A DNA stretch of 64,000 nt from Gammaproteobacteria bacterium (GCA_016716465.1 JADJWH010000001.1:868001-932000); one strand, 5' to 3'; numbered from the stretch's first letter, positions 25,467 to 33,510 are shown. The notes: a model not told the origin generated them from the sequence alone. Program-made: numbers and translations.

Positions 25467-26146
25467 GCGGAATCCGGTTTCAGGGCGAACCGGTAACCCT
25501 GGCCGCGTACGGTGTCGATCGGATGATAACGCTCGGCCGGATCGAGCTTGCGACGCAAGCGCCCGATGAAGACCTCAATGACGTTGCTGTCACGGTCGGA
25601 GTCCTGGTCATAGAGATGCTCGCTGAGCTCGGTCTTGGAAAGCACCTCGCCCGGGCGCAGCATGAGCTGTTCCAGAACGCGGTATTCGAAGGTCGTAAGC
25701 TCGACCGGCTCGCCCTCCACCGCGACCGTCTTGGCCGCGGTGTCGAGCCGGATCGGGCCGCACTCCAGCACGGGCCGGGTCCAGCCGGCGCTGCGTCGAA
25801 TCAGGGCCTTCAGCCGCGCCAGCAGCTCCTCGACGTGGAACGGCTTGACCAGATAATCGTCGGCGCCGGCATCCAGGCCCTCGACCTTGTCCTGCCAGCG
25901 GCCGCGCGCGGTCAGGATCAGGATCGGAAACCGCCGCTGCTCCGAACGCAGGCGGCGGATCAGTTCCATGCCGGTGAGCTTCGGCAGGCCGAGGTCCACC
26001 ACCGCCACATCGAAGGGATATTCACGCCCGAGATAGAGTCCCTCCTCCCCGTCCGCCGCGGCATCCACCGCCCAGCCGTCCTCGTGCAGGCGATCACTGA
26101 GCTGCCGGCGCAGATCCGCCTCGTCCTCAACGAGCAGTACCCTCAT
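25463..26146 (-). CDS. PhoP-like OmpR-family response regulator
   Basis: A 227-residue DNA-binding response regulator. The receiver domain (1-120) has acidic pocket EDE at 7-9 and phospho-acceptor Asp51 in AVVDLGLPKLTG. KPFHVEELLARL follows, and the winged-helix effector domain closes with VIEVFIGRLRRKLDP and TVRGQGYRF. It resembles PhoP in length and sequence. ATG 26146 is chosen because MRVLLVEDE is the standard start; earlier in-frame starts at 26161 and 26251 add unrelated residues. It lies 110 bases after the cytochrome c gene on the same strand and is coupled to the kinase gene. Three phased direct repeats upstream of the cytochrome are a plausible binding site. Confidence 0.94.
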   Translation of the reverse strand: MRVLLVEDEADLRRQLSDRLHEDGWAVDAAADGEEGLYLGREYPFDVAVVDLGLPKLTGMELIRRLRSEQRRFPILILTARGRWQDKVEGLDAGADDYLVKPFHVEELLARLKALIRRSAGWTRPVLECGPIRLDTAAKTVAVEGEPVELTTFEYRVLEQLMLRPGEVLSKTELSEHLYDQDSDRDSNVIEVFIGRLRRKLDPAERYHPIDTVRGQGYRFALKPDSA

Positions 26147-26256
26147 GCCATCGATCACCATCCGAACAGTACCCGGTGACGATAACATAAAGGTCCGGCC
26201 GCCTGACAGGCGGCCGGCGCCGCGTCCCGGGACACGGCGCCGGGCCTGCATACCGC

Positions 26257-26604
26257 TTACAGCGACAACACGAAGTCGACCAGCGCGGCGATGTTGTCAT
26301 CCGATACGCGCGGGCTGTAGGGAGGCATCGGCACGCCGCCAGTCACCTCGGTCCAGTTGCCCTTGCCGCCGGCCTTGACCTTGGCGATCAGCGCGTCACG
26401 GGCACCCGCATTGCCCTTGTAGCGCGCGGCGACATCCTGCCAGGCCGGGCCAACCACCTTTTTCTCGATGCTGTGGCAGGCGAGGCAGCCGCTCTGTTGC
26501 GCCAGCGCCAGCCCCTCGTCCTTGCCCATCGCCGCCGAGGCCTGGACGGAGACGACGGTCGCCGCCGCCGCGGCCAGGCTCAGGATCAGATGTCGTACAT
26601 TCAT
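26257..26604 (-). CDS. Periplasmic class I cytochrome c (c551/c553 type)
   Basis: Small periplasmic electron carrier of 115 residues. A signal peptide (about 1-25, ending VSVQASA) is followed by a mature domain with haem-attachment motif CLACH (Cys40, Cys43, His44) and axial Met93 in GGVPMPPYSP. SDDNIAALVDFVLSL is the usual C-terminal helix. The start at 26604 has GAGGAGG upstream; 13 additional in-frame codons before it do not look like a signal peptide. The gene opens an apparent operon with the PhoP/PhoQ-like pair, an unusual partner for such a regulator. Confidence 0.92.
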   Translation of the reverse strand: MNVRHLILSLAAAAATVVSVQASAAMGKDEGLALAQQSGCLACHSIEKKVVGPAWQDVAARYKGNAGARDALIAKVKAGGKGNWTEVTGGVPMPPYSPRVSDDNIAALVDFVLSL

Positions 26605-26681
26605 GGTATGCCTCCTCGTTATCCGCTCGGCTTCCTGCCTCATTGCGGCCTCTCCTCCCTGGCCTTGACATGAAGCCTAAC

Positions 26682-26709
26682 GAACGGATGCTGAACGGGA
26701 GCTGAACGG
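26682..26709 (-). promoter_or_regulatory. Three direct repeats with 11-bp spacing (candidate response-regulator box)
   Basis: On the plus strand GAACGG occurs at 26682-26687, 26693-26698 and 26704-26709, exactly 11 bp apart; two copies extend to CTGAACGG. Read towards the cytochrome c gene the unit is CCGTTC(AG). OmpR/PhoP-family regulators bind tandem direct repeats at one helical turn, and this array lies about 80-105 bases before the operon that encodes such a regulator, so autoregulation is likely. Confidence 0.6.
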
Positions 26710-26746
26710 AAATAAAAAAGACCTGGGGACAGATCAGCAGATATGG

Positions 26747-26766
26747 GGACAGGCTTAAGCCTGTCC
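26747..26766. terminator. Perfect 20-bp palindrome downstream of rlmD
   Basis: GGACAGGCTTAAGCCTGTCC is a perfect palindrome just past the rlmD stop (26774, minus strand). It lacks a clear T-run, so Rho-independent termination is uncertain. The adjoining sequence 26725-26755 repeats GGGGACAG twice, a motif also met at 55578 and at 63982. Confidence 0.45.
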
Positions 26767-26773
26767 TTATCCT

Positions 26774-28117
26774 CTAAGGCTCGAATACCGCGATGGATTC
26801 GACGTGATTGGTGTGGGGAAACATGTCCATCACGCCGATCCGGGTCAGGCGATAGCCGCGCGAGTTGACCAGATATTCACCGTCGCGTGCCAGCGTGGCC
26901 GGGTTGCAGGAGACGTAGACCAGCCGGCGCGGACCGGACTCCGGCAGCAGCTTGAGCACCTCCATCGCCCCGCTGCGCGGCGGATCGATGAGCAGCTTGT
27001 CGAACGCCACGCCGGCCCAGAAGTCGCGCGCCTGGGCCTCGTCATAGAGATCCACCTGGCGGAATTCAACGTTGTCGATACCGTTGCGCGCGGCATTGTC
27101 GCGCGCGCCGAGCACCAGCCTGCGTTCGGCTTCAACACCGGTCACATGCGCGGCGCGACGCGCGAGCGGGAGCGTGAAATTGCCCAAACCGCAGAACAGG
27201 TCGAGGACGCGCTCGTCCGGCCGTGGGTCGAGCAGTGCGATGGCCTGCGCCACCATCCCGCGGTTGATCCCGGCATTGACCTGGATGAAGTCGGCTGGCC
27301 GGAAATGGATGGCGACCTCGAACTCCGGCAGGTGGTAGACAAGCGGCGCCGGATCGGCGGGTTCCAGGGCGATCACGCTCTCCGGCCCCTGCGGCTGCAG
27401 ATAAACGCGAACGCCGTGGTCGCGCCCGAAGGCGGCGATACGGGCGAGATCGGCGGGCGTGAGCGGCTCGAGATGGCGGAACACCAGCGCCACCTCGTCG
27501 TCGCCACAGGCCGCCTCAATCTGCGGCAGCCGGTCATTGCGGGAGATGCCGCTGATCAGATCGATCAACGCGGGCAACAGGCGTGCCACGCGCGGGTCGA
27601 GGGTTTGGCAGTCGCGCAGCGGCGTCAGATACGAGCTGCGTCGTTCGCGGAACCCGACGATGATGCCGCCCTTCTTCGGCACATTGCGCACGCCGAGGCG
27701 CGCGCTGCGTCGATACCCCCAGACCGGCCCGGTCAGCGGTGGCAGCCAGCCCTCCGGCTCGACAGCGCCGAACTGACGCAGCTTGTCGCGCAGGACCTGC
27801 TCCTTTTCCACGATCTGTGCCGCCGCATCGAGGTGCTGCAGGCTGCAGCCGCCGCAGATACCGAAATATTCGCAGGCGGGCGTGACACGGTGCGGTGAGG
27901 GCTCGACGATCTCCGCGAGTTCGCCCTGGTCGAAATTGCGCTTGCCTTTGAGCACCCGGTATGTGACCAGCTCACCCGGCAGGGCGCCGTCGATGAAGGT
28001 GACCTTGCCGTCGACGCGCGCCACGCCGCGGCCGTCGTCATTCAGCGTATCAATCCGTGCCAGCCGCGGCTCCGTCTCCGTCCCGGGCGCCCCCCGTGGG
28101 AGTCTTTTTCTGCTCAT
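26774..28117 (-). CDS. rlmD: 23S rRNA (uracil-1939-C5)-methyltransferase RlmD
   Basis: Methylates U1939 of 23S rRNA with SAM. It is a 447-residue RNA m5U methyltransferase. An N-terminal TRAM domain is followed by the iron-sulfur site CEYFGICGGC (Cys82, Cys88, Cys91, with a later Cys in LRDCQTL). The SAM-binding motif is VLDLFCGLGNF, and DPPRSG is followed by the catalytic cysteine in VSCNPATLARD. The Fe-S cysteines and length separate it from TrmA. It stands upstream, in reading direction, of the cytochrome/two-component operon. Confidence 0.95.
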   Translation of the reverse strand: MSRKRLPRGAPGTETEPRLARIDTLNDDGRGVARVDGKVTFIDGALPGELVTYRVLKGKRNFDQGELAEIVEPSPHRVTPACEYFGICGGCSLQHLDAAAQIVEKEQVLRDKLRQFGAVEPEGWLPPLTGPVWGYRRSARLGVRNVPKKGGIIVGFRERRSSYLTPLRDCQTLDPRVARLLPALIDLISGISRNDRLPQIEAACGDDEVALVFRHLEPLTPADLARIAAFGRDHGVRVYLQPQGPESVIALEPADPAPLVYHLPEFEVAIHFRPADFIQVNAGINRGMVAQAIALLDPRPDERVLDLFCGLGNFTLPLARRAAHVTGVEAERRLVLGARDNAARNGIDNVEFRQVDLYDEAQARDFWAGVAFDKLLIDPPRSGAMEVLKLLPESGPRRLVYVSCNPATLARDGEYLVNSRGYRLTRIGVMDMFPHTNHVESIAVFEP

Positions 28118-28181
28118 GTATCCTCGATCCGGCCCCGCTTCGACCCAGTCGGTCGGCGGTAGCTTATTTTCCGACCCTGCG

Positions 28182-28481
28182 TCACAACCATTCCTGGCTC
28201 ACGTTCAGCAGTTCGATATCCGTAATGTGCTCGATCAGACGGCCGATCGCGCTGACCCCCTGCTCGAGATGCTTGGCATCGTTGCCGAGCAGTGCCACGC
28301 CGATCCGCGAACGCTGCCACTCCTCCAGATAACCGATCTCGGCGACGGCCGCGTTGAAACGGGCGCGCACACGATCCTTCAGGCTCTTGATCACCCGTCG
28401 CTTGTCCTTGAGCGAGTGCGAGAACGGGATCATCAGATCGAAGGTCAGCAGGACGACATGGACGGTGGCCGTGGCGGACAT
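28182..28481 (-). CDS. DUF503 family protein
   Basis: A 99-residue protein of the DUF503 (YlxP-like) family. VHVVLLTFDLMIPFSHSLKDKRRVIKSLKDRVRARFN is the conserved block, with the SLKDKR motif; the rest forms two further helices and strands typical of this ferredoxin-like fold. In other bacteria such genes often sit beside rbfA and translation genes. Here the neighbour 64 bases away on the same strand is rlmD, also a ribosome-related gene, which fits a role in ribosome assembly, although the function is not established. Confidence 0.88.
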   Translation of the reverse strand: MSATATVHVVLLTFDLMIPFSHSLKDKRRVIKSLKDRVRARFNAAVAEIGYLEEWQRSRIGVALLGNDAKHLEQGVSAIGRLIEHITDIELLNVSQEWL

Positions 28482-28521
28482 GAGGCATTACCTCGCTGGG
28501 TCGATCGGTGACGGGAAATAC

Positions 28522-28579
28522 GTAATGGGCGATGGGACAAGAAACGGTTTTTAATCACCCATTACCCATGACCTATTAC
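28522..28579. repeat. Imperfect inverted repeat, GTAATGGG type
   Basis: GTAATGGGCGATGGG (28522-28536) pairs with CCCATGACCTATTAC (28565-28579) at 12 of 15 positions. It lies between two same-strand genes. The units resemble the GATGGGTGATGGG repeat at 53187-53240. Confidence 0.5.
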
Positions 28580-28593
28580 GCCTTTCCCCGACA

Positions 28594-29055
28594 TCAGGCC
28601 AGGAAACGTCCGCCGGCCACACCCGCCAGCAGCAGGATACCGAGCAGCAGATTGAAGCCGACAAGCTTCCGGATGGCACCCAGGGCCTTGCCACCGGCGG
28701 CCCAGTCCTGCGCCGTGACCGCCGCGCGCAGGCGCCGATACGGCGCGAAAAAGACATGAAGATAGATCAGCACCATCGCCGTCCCCAGCGCCAGCATCAG
28801 ATGCACGAACAGCGGGCTGCCGCCGAGGCCGCCGAAAAGCCGGTAAGCCAGAAACAGCCCAGTCACCGGCAGCGCGATGATGGCGACCCAGACCCAGGGA
28901 AAGAAGCGCGCGAAGACTCCGCTCCACAATTTGAGCCGCTGCGGCGGCTCCAGTTGGTCTGCCGCGATCGGCCGCAGGATCATCCAGGCGAAAAACATCC
29001 CCCCGACCCAGACCACCGCCGCCAGCATATGCACAATCAGCGCTAATGAAACCAT
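28594..29055 (-). CDS. CopD-like integral membrane protein
   Basis: A 153-residue membrane protein with four predicted helices (about 3-23, 48-68, 80-100, 130-150). The N-terminal motif LIVHMLAAVVWVGGMFFAWMILRP, with a conserved histidine and tryptophan-glycine-glycine, and the IYLHVFFAPYRRL segment are typical of the CopD family of small putative haem- or copper-associated membrane proteins. No soluble domain is present. It lies between DUF503 and the mtn genes on the same strand with a 112-bp spacer on one side. Its role is unproven. Confidence 0.82.
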   Translation of the reverse strand: MVSLALIVHMLAAVVWVGGMFFAWMILRPIAADQLEPPQRLKLWSGVFARFFPWVWVAIIALPVTGLFLAYRLFGGLGGSPLFVHLMLALGTAMVLIYLHVFFAPYRRLRAAVTAQDWAAGGKALGAIRKLVGFNLLLGILLLAGVAGGRFLA

Positions 29056-29090
29056 CTGCCAAGCTCCCCGCTTTTGTCCCGATCCCGTGC

Positions 29091-29768
29091 TTAAAGCGAT
29101 ATTTGTGCGAAATCCCGCACCTGCCGGTGCGCCGGCGCCGGATCGATCTCCCCCGCCCGCACCAGCTGGCAGGTCCGCATGCCCGCCTCCCGGGCGGCAT
29201 CGAGCTCGGCGACGATGTCGGACAGGAACAGGATAGTCTCCGGCGCCGCGCCGACCTGAGCGGCGATGTGGCGATAGGATGCGCTCTCGGCCTTGTGCCC
29301 GACACGGGTGTCGAAATACCCGCTGAACAGCGGTGTCAGGTCTCCATATTCGGTATGCGCGAACAGCAGTTTCTGCGCATGCACCGAGCCGGAGGAATAG
29401 ACATAGAGCCTCACGCCGCTGCGCTGCCAGTCACGCAGCGCAGCGGCGGCGTCCTTGTAGACATGACCGGTGAAATCCCCGGCCGCATATCCCGCCTCCC
29501 AGATCAGGCCCTGCAGGGCCTTCAGCGGCGTGACCTTGCGGTCGCGGTCGATCCAGTCGATGAGCTGCGCGATCACCGCATCGAGGGCGGCATCGGGCAC
29601 GCCCATCTCGCGCCGCGCCTCGTCGAGCAAGGCCGCGACCTGTGGCTCGCCCGCGTGCTCGCGCACATAACGGTCGATATGGCGCCGCGCGTAAGGGAAC
29701 AGCACATCCTTGACGAAGGAGAGCGACGTGGTCGTGCCCTCGATGTCTGTCAGCACCGCACGGATCAT
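29091..29768 (-). CDS. mtnC: Enolase-phosphatase E1
   Basis: Bifunctional HAD-family enzyme of the methionine salvage pathway: it enolises and dephosphorylates 2,3-diketo-5-methylthiopentyl-1-phosphate to the acireductone. The 225-residue protein has the nucleophile motif TDIEGTTTS (Asp8), YVYSSGSVHAQKLLFAHTEYG for the phosphate-binding serine, and FLSDIVAELDAAREAG for the acidic metal site. The DIEG form of the first motif distinguishes this branch of HAD enzymes. Its start overlaps the mtnD stop by four bases. Confidence 0.96.
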   Translation of the reverse strand: MIRAVLTDIEGTTTSLSFVKDVLFPYARRHIDRYVREHAGEPQVAALLDEARREMGVPDAALDAVIAQLIDWIDRDRKVTPLKALQGLIWEAGYAAGDFTGHVYKDAAAALRDWQRSGVRLYVYSSGSVHAQKLLFAHTEYGDLTPLFSGYFDTRVGHKAESASYRHIAAQVGAAPETILFLSDIVAELDAAREAGMRTCQLVRAGEIDPAPAHRQVRDFAQISL

Positions 29769-30322
29769 GCGGCGGCGCGCACCAGATTGTCGAAGGTCGG
29801 GAAACGCTGCGCGATGTCACTGCCGGTGAAATTTCCCACCCAGCCCTCCGGCCTCGTGAAGAAGCGGATGCACTTGAAATCCGGCGCCGTGCCCATGTCG
29901 AACCAGTGGCGCGTGCCATCGGGCACGCTGATCAGATCGCCCCGCTCGCACAGGATCGCATGCACTTTGTCAGAGGCATGCAGGTAGAAGATCCCCTTGC
30001 CCTCGACGAAGAAGCGCACCTCGAAGTCGTCATGGGTGTGCTCATTGAGGAACTTGCCGCGCATCGCCGCGCGATCCGGGTGGTCGGGGCGCAGGCTGAC
30101 CACGTCCACCGTGGTGAAGCCGTACTCGGTGTTGAGCCGGTCGACCTGCGTCCGGTAGGCGGCGAGCACCTCCTCCTGTGTCGCCGACGCGGCCAGGGGT
30201 CGGCTGGCTTCCCAGCGCTCGAACGCCACGCCGATCTCCTGCAGGCGGGATGCGATGTCCTCATGGCGGCAATGCCGCTCGAGCTCGCGCGCCTGTTCGT
30301 CGTAGATCCTCAGCATGCTCAT
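29765..30322 (-). CDS. mtnD: Acireductone dioxygenase
   Basis: Cupin-fold dioxygenase that acts on the acireductone made by MtnC; with iron it yields the methionine precursor and formate. The 185-residue protein carries metal ligands His95, His97, Glu101 and His139, in NEHTHDDFEVRFF and DGTRHWFDMG. MSMLRIYDEQ at 30322 is the family start; eleven additional codons upstream are not conserved in character. It overlaps mtnB and mtnC by four bases each, so the three are translationally coupled. Confidence 0.96.
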   Translation of the reverse strand: MSMLRIYDEQARELERHCRHEDIASRLQEIGVAFERWEASRPLAASATQEEVLAAYRTQVDRLNTEYGFTTVDVVSLRPDHPDRAAMRGKFLNEHTHDDFEVRFFVEGKGIFYLHASDKVHAILCERGDLISVPDGTRHWFDMGTAPDFKCIRFFTRPEGWVGNFTGSDIAQRFPTFDNLVRAAA

Positions 30323-30942
30323 CGGGGGGGTATCCTCCTCATCTCCAGATCGCATTGAAACAGGAATTCAAAGGCCTCGAGGTGACGCAAGGCCTCGGCC
30401 GTCGAGCGTCCCCAGGTGTACAGCCCGTGCCCGGCAATAAGATATCCCGGCACCGGATTGTCGCCGTCCAGAAAGGCCGCGACCCGCGTTGCCAGGCGCG
30501 TCATGTCCTGATCGTTGGCGAAGACCGGAATCCGCAGCGTCGTCTCGTGGGTGTCGACGCCGGCAAAGGCCTTCATCACTTCGAAGCCGGCGAGAACCAG
30601 TTCCTCACCCGCCAGCCGCGACAGCACGGTGCCACCCACCGAATGGGTATGAAACACGGCGCGCACGTCCGGATCGCGCCGATAAAGCTGCACATGGAGC
30701 AGTGTCTCCGCCGACGGGCGCTTGTCTTCCCGCGGCCGCCCCTGCAGGTCGACACGCATGATGCGGTCCGCGCTCAACTCACCCTTGTGCGCGCCGGACA
30801 CGGTGATCGCCGCCTCGTCATTGCCCAGGCGCAGGGAAAAATTTCCGCTCGTGGCGGGCACCCAGCCCCGCTCCGCGGCCATTCGCCCGACCCGCACCAA
30901 CTCGGCCGCGGCCGCTTCAAAACCGTTTGCCATCCCGCCCAT
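30319..30942 (-). CDS. mtnB: Methylthioribulose-1-phosphate dehydratase
   Basis: Zinc-dependent class II aldolase-fold enzyme that dehydrates 5-methylthioribulose-1-phosphate, the step before MtnC. The 207-residue protein shows WVPATSGNFSLRLG, zinc ligands in AVFHTHSVGG (His98 and His100) and a third histidine in IAGHGLYTWG. A start three codons later (MANGF) is equally possible. It is the first gene of the mtnB-mtnD-mtnC unit. mtnA and the methylthioadenosine phosphorylase or nucleosidase/kinase genes that complete the pathway are not in the window. Confidence 0.95.
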   Translation of the reverse strand: MGGMANGFEAAAAELVRVGRMAAERGWVPATSGNFSLRLGNDEAAITVSGAHKGELSADRIMRVDLQGRPREDKRPSAETLLHVQLYRRDPDVRAVFHTHSVGGTVLSRLAGEELVLAGFEVMKAFAGVDTHETTLRIPVFANDQDMTRLATRVAAFLDGDNPVPGYLIAGHGLYTWGRSTAEALRHLEAFEFLFQCDLEMRRIPPR

Positions 30943-31029
30943 CCCGCGCCAGCCACATCAGGCGCCCATCATAGCCCAGATCGCGCGCCCGTGAGTAGTT
31001 CACACCCGCCCCTGTGCCGGGAAGGACGG

Positions 31030-31317
31030 CTAGGCCTCGTCCTCGGGCGTCCGGTGGCCGAAGCGCTTGTCGCTGCCGAGCGCCGCCGCGAGCCGCTCCC
31101 GCAGCTCCCGCATCTCCGGGAAACGGCCTTCCACCTTGTTGGAGAACAGCAAGGTTTCGTCGAGCCGGATGGCGAATATCCCGCCGCTGTCGGGCCTCAG
31201 GGCCACCTCGACGATCTCGTCCTCGAAGGTCTTCAACAGTTCCTGCGCGACCCAGGCGGCCCGCAGCATGAAGCCGCAACGGCAGCAGTATTCCACCACC
31301 ACTCTCGGTTTTCCCAT
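31030..31317 (-). CDS. SelT/SelW/SelH family protein (Cys form)
   Basis: A 95-residue thioredoxin-like protein. GKPRVVVEYCCRCGFMLRA holds the CxxC redox motif (Cys-Cys-Arg-Cys) at the position of CxxU in selenoprotein W, and SGGIFAIRLDETLLFSNKVEGRFPEMRELRERL is the family's conserved second half. It is probably a small redox protein. ATG 31317 is chosen because the domain starts there; the upstream open frame has no similarity in character. It is divergent from the acyltransferase gene. The partner protein is unknown. Confidence 0.88.
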   Translation of the reverse strand: MGKPRVVVEYCCRCGFMLRAAWVAQELLKTFEDEIVEVALRPDSGGIFAIRLDETLLFSNKVEGRFPEMRELRERLAAALGSDKRFGHRTPEDEA

Positions 31318-31404
31318 CCCGATACCTCGTCGACTGATGATCCGGCCTCTATAATACCCGCGCCGGGGCTGCCGGCGGATCAGAGACGCGCAGGTAACCG
31401 GCAC

Positions 31405-32217
31405 ATGACAATACCGGAGCCCAGCTCCAGACAGGAACCCGGTGAAGACCGACGCCCGCCGGAAAACCGGCTCTATGGGATCTACGCCCACGCGGTGTTC
31501 TGGGGCACCGCCCTGCTCGTCTGGATCGCAGCCCTGATATTACCCACCGTCGATCTGCGCTGGCGTCTGATACGGCGCGCGATCGGCGTCATGGCAAGGA
31601 TCACCGGCATACGCGTGCGCGTGCGCGGGCTGCAGCATCTCCTGCCGCCGGACCAGCGCTGTATCCTGATCGCCAACCATGCCAGCTATCTCGATACGCC
31701 CCTGCTGATACTCGCCCTGCCGTATCGATTCAGCTTCGTTGCCAAGGCCGAGCTGCGCACCAACCCAGCCGTCCATCTGTTCCTGCGCCGCATCGGAACC
31801 GAGTTCATCGAGCGCCGGAACGCCCGCAACGCGGCCCGCGACCTGCGCGCGCTCACGGAACTCTCGCGCCGGGGTCGCTCGCTGTTCTTCTTTCCAGAGG
31901 GAACCATTCGACGCGAACCCGGACTGCTGCCGTTCCGCATGGGGGCGTTCAATACCGCCGCGGATCAGGATATCCCTGTCGTACCGATTGCGATCGACGG
32001 CAGCCGCGCCATATTGAAGGACGGGGAGCGCTGGCCGCGCCCGGGCGAGGTCTTCATCACCGTCGAACCTGCGTTGCATCCCGGCGAATTCAGCGGGGAA
32101 ACCCCGGACAAGCGCCAGACCGCGCAGGCCTTGCGCGAGGCCGCCCACGCGTCGATCCGGAGAACATTGCGGATAGATCAGCGCACCGCGGGACACGGGG
32201 ACCCGGCGGCGCGCTGA
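31405..32217 (+). CDS. 1-acyl-sn-glycerol-3-phosphate acyltransferase family protein
   Basis: Inner-membrane PlsC-type acyltransferase, likely making phosphatidate from lysophosphatidate. The 270-residue protein has a membrane helix at about 27-48, then the four family motifs: NHASYLD (HX4D catalytic pair), the RIGTEFIER segment, FFPEGTIRRE and VVPIAIDG. The start at 31405 gives a normal PlsC N-terminus; the frame is open far upstream without coding character. A TATAAT at 31350-31355 may serve it. Whether it is the main PlsC or a specialised paralogue cannot be told. Confidence 0.9.
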   Translation: MTIPEPSSRQEPGEDRRPPENRLYGIYAHAVFWGTALLVWIAALILPTVDLRWRLIRRAIGVMARITGIRVRVRGLQHLLPPDQRCILIANHASYLDTPLLILALPYRFSFVAKAELRTNPAVHLFLRRIGTEFIERRNARNAARDLRALTELSRRGRSLFFFPEGTIRREPGLLPFRMGAFNTAADQDIPVVPIAIDGSRAILKDGERWPRPGEVFITVEPALHPGEFSGETPDKRQTAQALREAAHASIRRTLRIDQRTAGHGDPAAR

Positions 32218-32218
32218 T

Positions 32219-32728
32219 TCAACGAATGTCGAGCAATGCGGCCGCGCGGAACAGCCCGATAAGTGTCTTGGCGTCCTCGATATCCCCCGTGCGGGCCCGC
32301 GCCAGCGCGTCGGGCATCGGAACCCAGTGCGGTTCCAGCAGCTCACCGGGTTCCGGCGCCGCCGGCACCGGCGAGAGCCCGCGCGCCAGATACAGATACA
32401 CGCGTTCGGTGAACACCCCCGGCGAGCTGATGATGCTGCCGAGTTCCAACCACTGCGTTGCGGCCAGCCCGGCTTCCTCCGCCAGTTCGCGTCGCGCGGT
32501 CTCGAACGGGGGCTCACCGGCATCGATCTTGCCCGCCGGCAGTTCCCACAGCCACGCTTCCGCCACCGGACGGTACTGGCGCAGCAGACATACCCGCATC
32601 CGCTCGTCCAAGGCCACCACCGCCGCGCCGCCGGGGTGGCGCACGATCTCCAGCTCCAGCCTGCCACCGTCCGGCAGTTCGGCGCTACCGACCTCGACGT
32701 CCACGATGCGACCCTGAAAAACCTTCAT
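32219..32728 (-). CDS. Nudix hydrolase, ADP-ribose pyrophosphatase-like
   Basis: Likely cleaves ADP-ribose to AMP and ribose-5-phosphate. The 169-residue protein has a complete Nudix box GKIDAGEPPFETARRELAEEAGL. VRHPGGAAVVALDERMRVCLLRQYR and WLWELPAGK before it are the ADP-ribose pyrophosphatase pattern, and the SPGVFTERVYLYLARGL segment after it supports NudF-type substrate specificity. The start at 32728 overlaps the stop of the alpha/beta hydrolase gene by four bases. It ends two bases from the stop of the convergent acyltransferase gene. Confidence 0.9.
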   Translation of the reverse strand: MKVFQGRIVDVEVGSAELPDGGRLELEIVRHPGGAAVVALDERMRVCLLRQYRPVAEAWLWELPAGKIDAGEPPFETARRELAEEAGLAATQWLELGSIISSPGVFTERVYLYLARGLSPVPAAPEPGELLEPHWVPMPDALARARTGDIEDAKTLIGLFRAAALLDIR

Positions 32729-33510
32729 ATGCCCTCCGGCTCGATGCTGGGCTCGAGATAGCGCGACGCCCATGTTACGATCACCTGGCCGGCGTAGCGC
32801 GCATCTCCCTCCCGCGAGAGCAGATGATCGGCGCGATCCAGGGCCACAAAGCTCTTGGAGTGACGCGCCGCCGCGAAGATTCGCCCGGCGTTTTCGATAC
32901 CCACCGTCTCGTCGAGCGGCGCGTGCAAAACGAGCAGCGCGGCGTCGAGGTCATGGATCGTGGCCTCCATCCGACGCCCGCGCAGATCGTGCAGCAGTTG
33001 ACGGGTGATCCAATAGGCCTTGCCACCGATCACGGCCTCGGCCGCGCCTTCCCTCTCGATTCGCTCCTCGATCGCCCGGAAATGGTGGAATATGTGGACC
33101 GGCTCGAATGGGGCATTGATGGTCGCCACCGCGCGCACGGCCGGCAGTTCCGCGGCCGCCGCCAGCATCACCGTGCCACCCAGTGAATGCCCGACCAGCA
33201 GGGCGGGCGGCTGCCGGGACTCAGCGAGAAACCCGGAGGCGGCGATCACATCGGCGATACCGGTGCTGAAATTGCTGTCCTCGAATCTGCCGCCACTCTC
33301 CCCCAGTCCGGTGAAATCCAGACACAGCACCGCGATCCCGCGCTCCGTCATGGCGCGCGAGACCTGGCGGATCAATTTGTAATCCTTGTTGCAGGTGAAG
33401 CAGTGGCTGAACAGGGCGTAGGCCGCGGGCGCGCCGGCCACGGGCAGATCAAGCCGCGCCGCCAGGTCAATCCCGTGGGAATTCCTGAATCTCAGCCGCT
33501 GCGACTTCAT
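32725..33510 (-). CDS. Alpha/beta hydrolase
   Basis: A 261-residue serine hydrolase. The nucleophile elbow is GHSLGGTVML, the oxyanion region is LFSHCFTCNKDYK, VLCLDFTGLGESGG holds the strand-4 glycine motif, and the acid and histidine are probably in LHAPLDETVG and DRADHLLS. The HCFTCNKD motif is the same as in the N-terminal half of bifunctional alpha/beta hydrolase/OsmC proteins; the OsmC half is absent here. MKSQRLRFRN at 33510 is the natural start. It is coupled to the Nudix gene by a 4-bp overlap. The substrate is unknown. Confidence 0.88.
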   Translation of the reverse strand: MKSQRLRFRNSHGIDLAARLDLPVAGAPAAYALFSHCFTCNKDYKLIRQVSRAMTERGIAVLCLDFTGLGESGGRFEDSNFSTGIADVIAASGFLAESRQPPALLVGHSLGGTVMLAAAAELPAVRAVATINAPFEPVHIFHHFRAIEERIEREGAAEAVIGGKAYWITRQLLHDLRGRRMEATIHDLDAALLVLHAPLDETVGIENAGRIFAAARHSKSFVALDRADHLLSREGDARYAGQVIVTWASRYLEPSIEPEGI

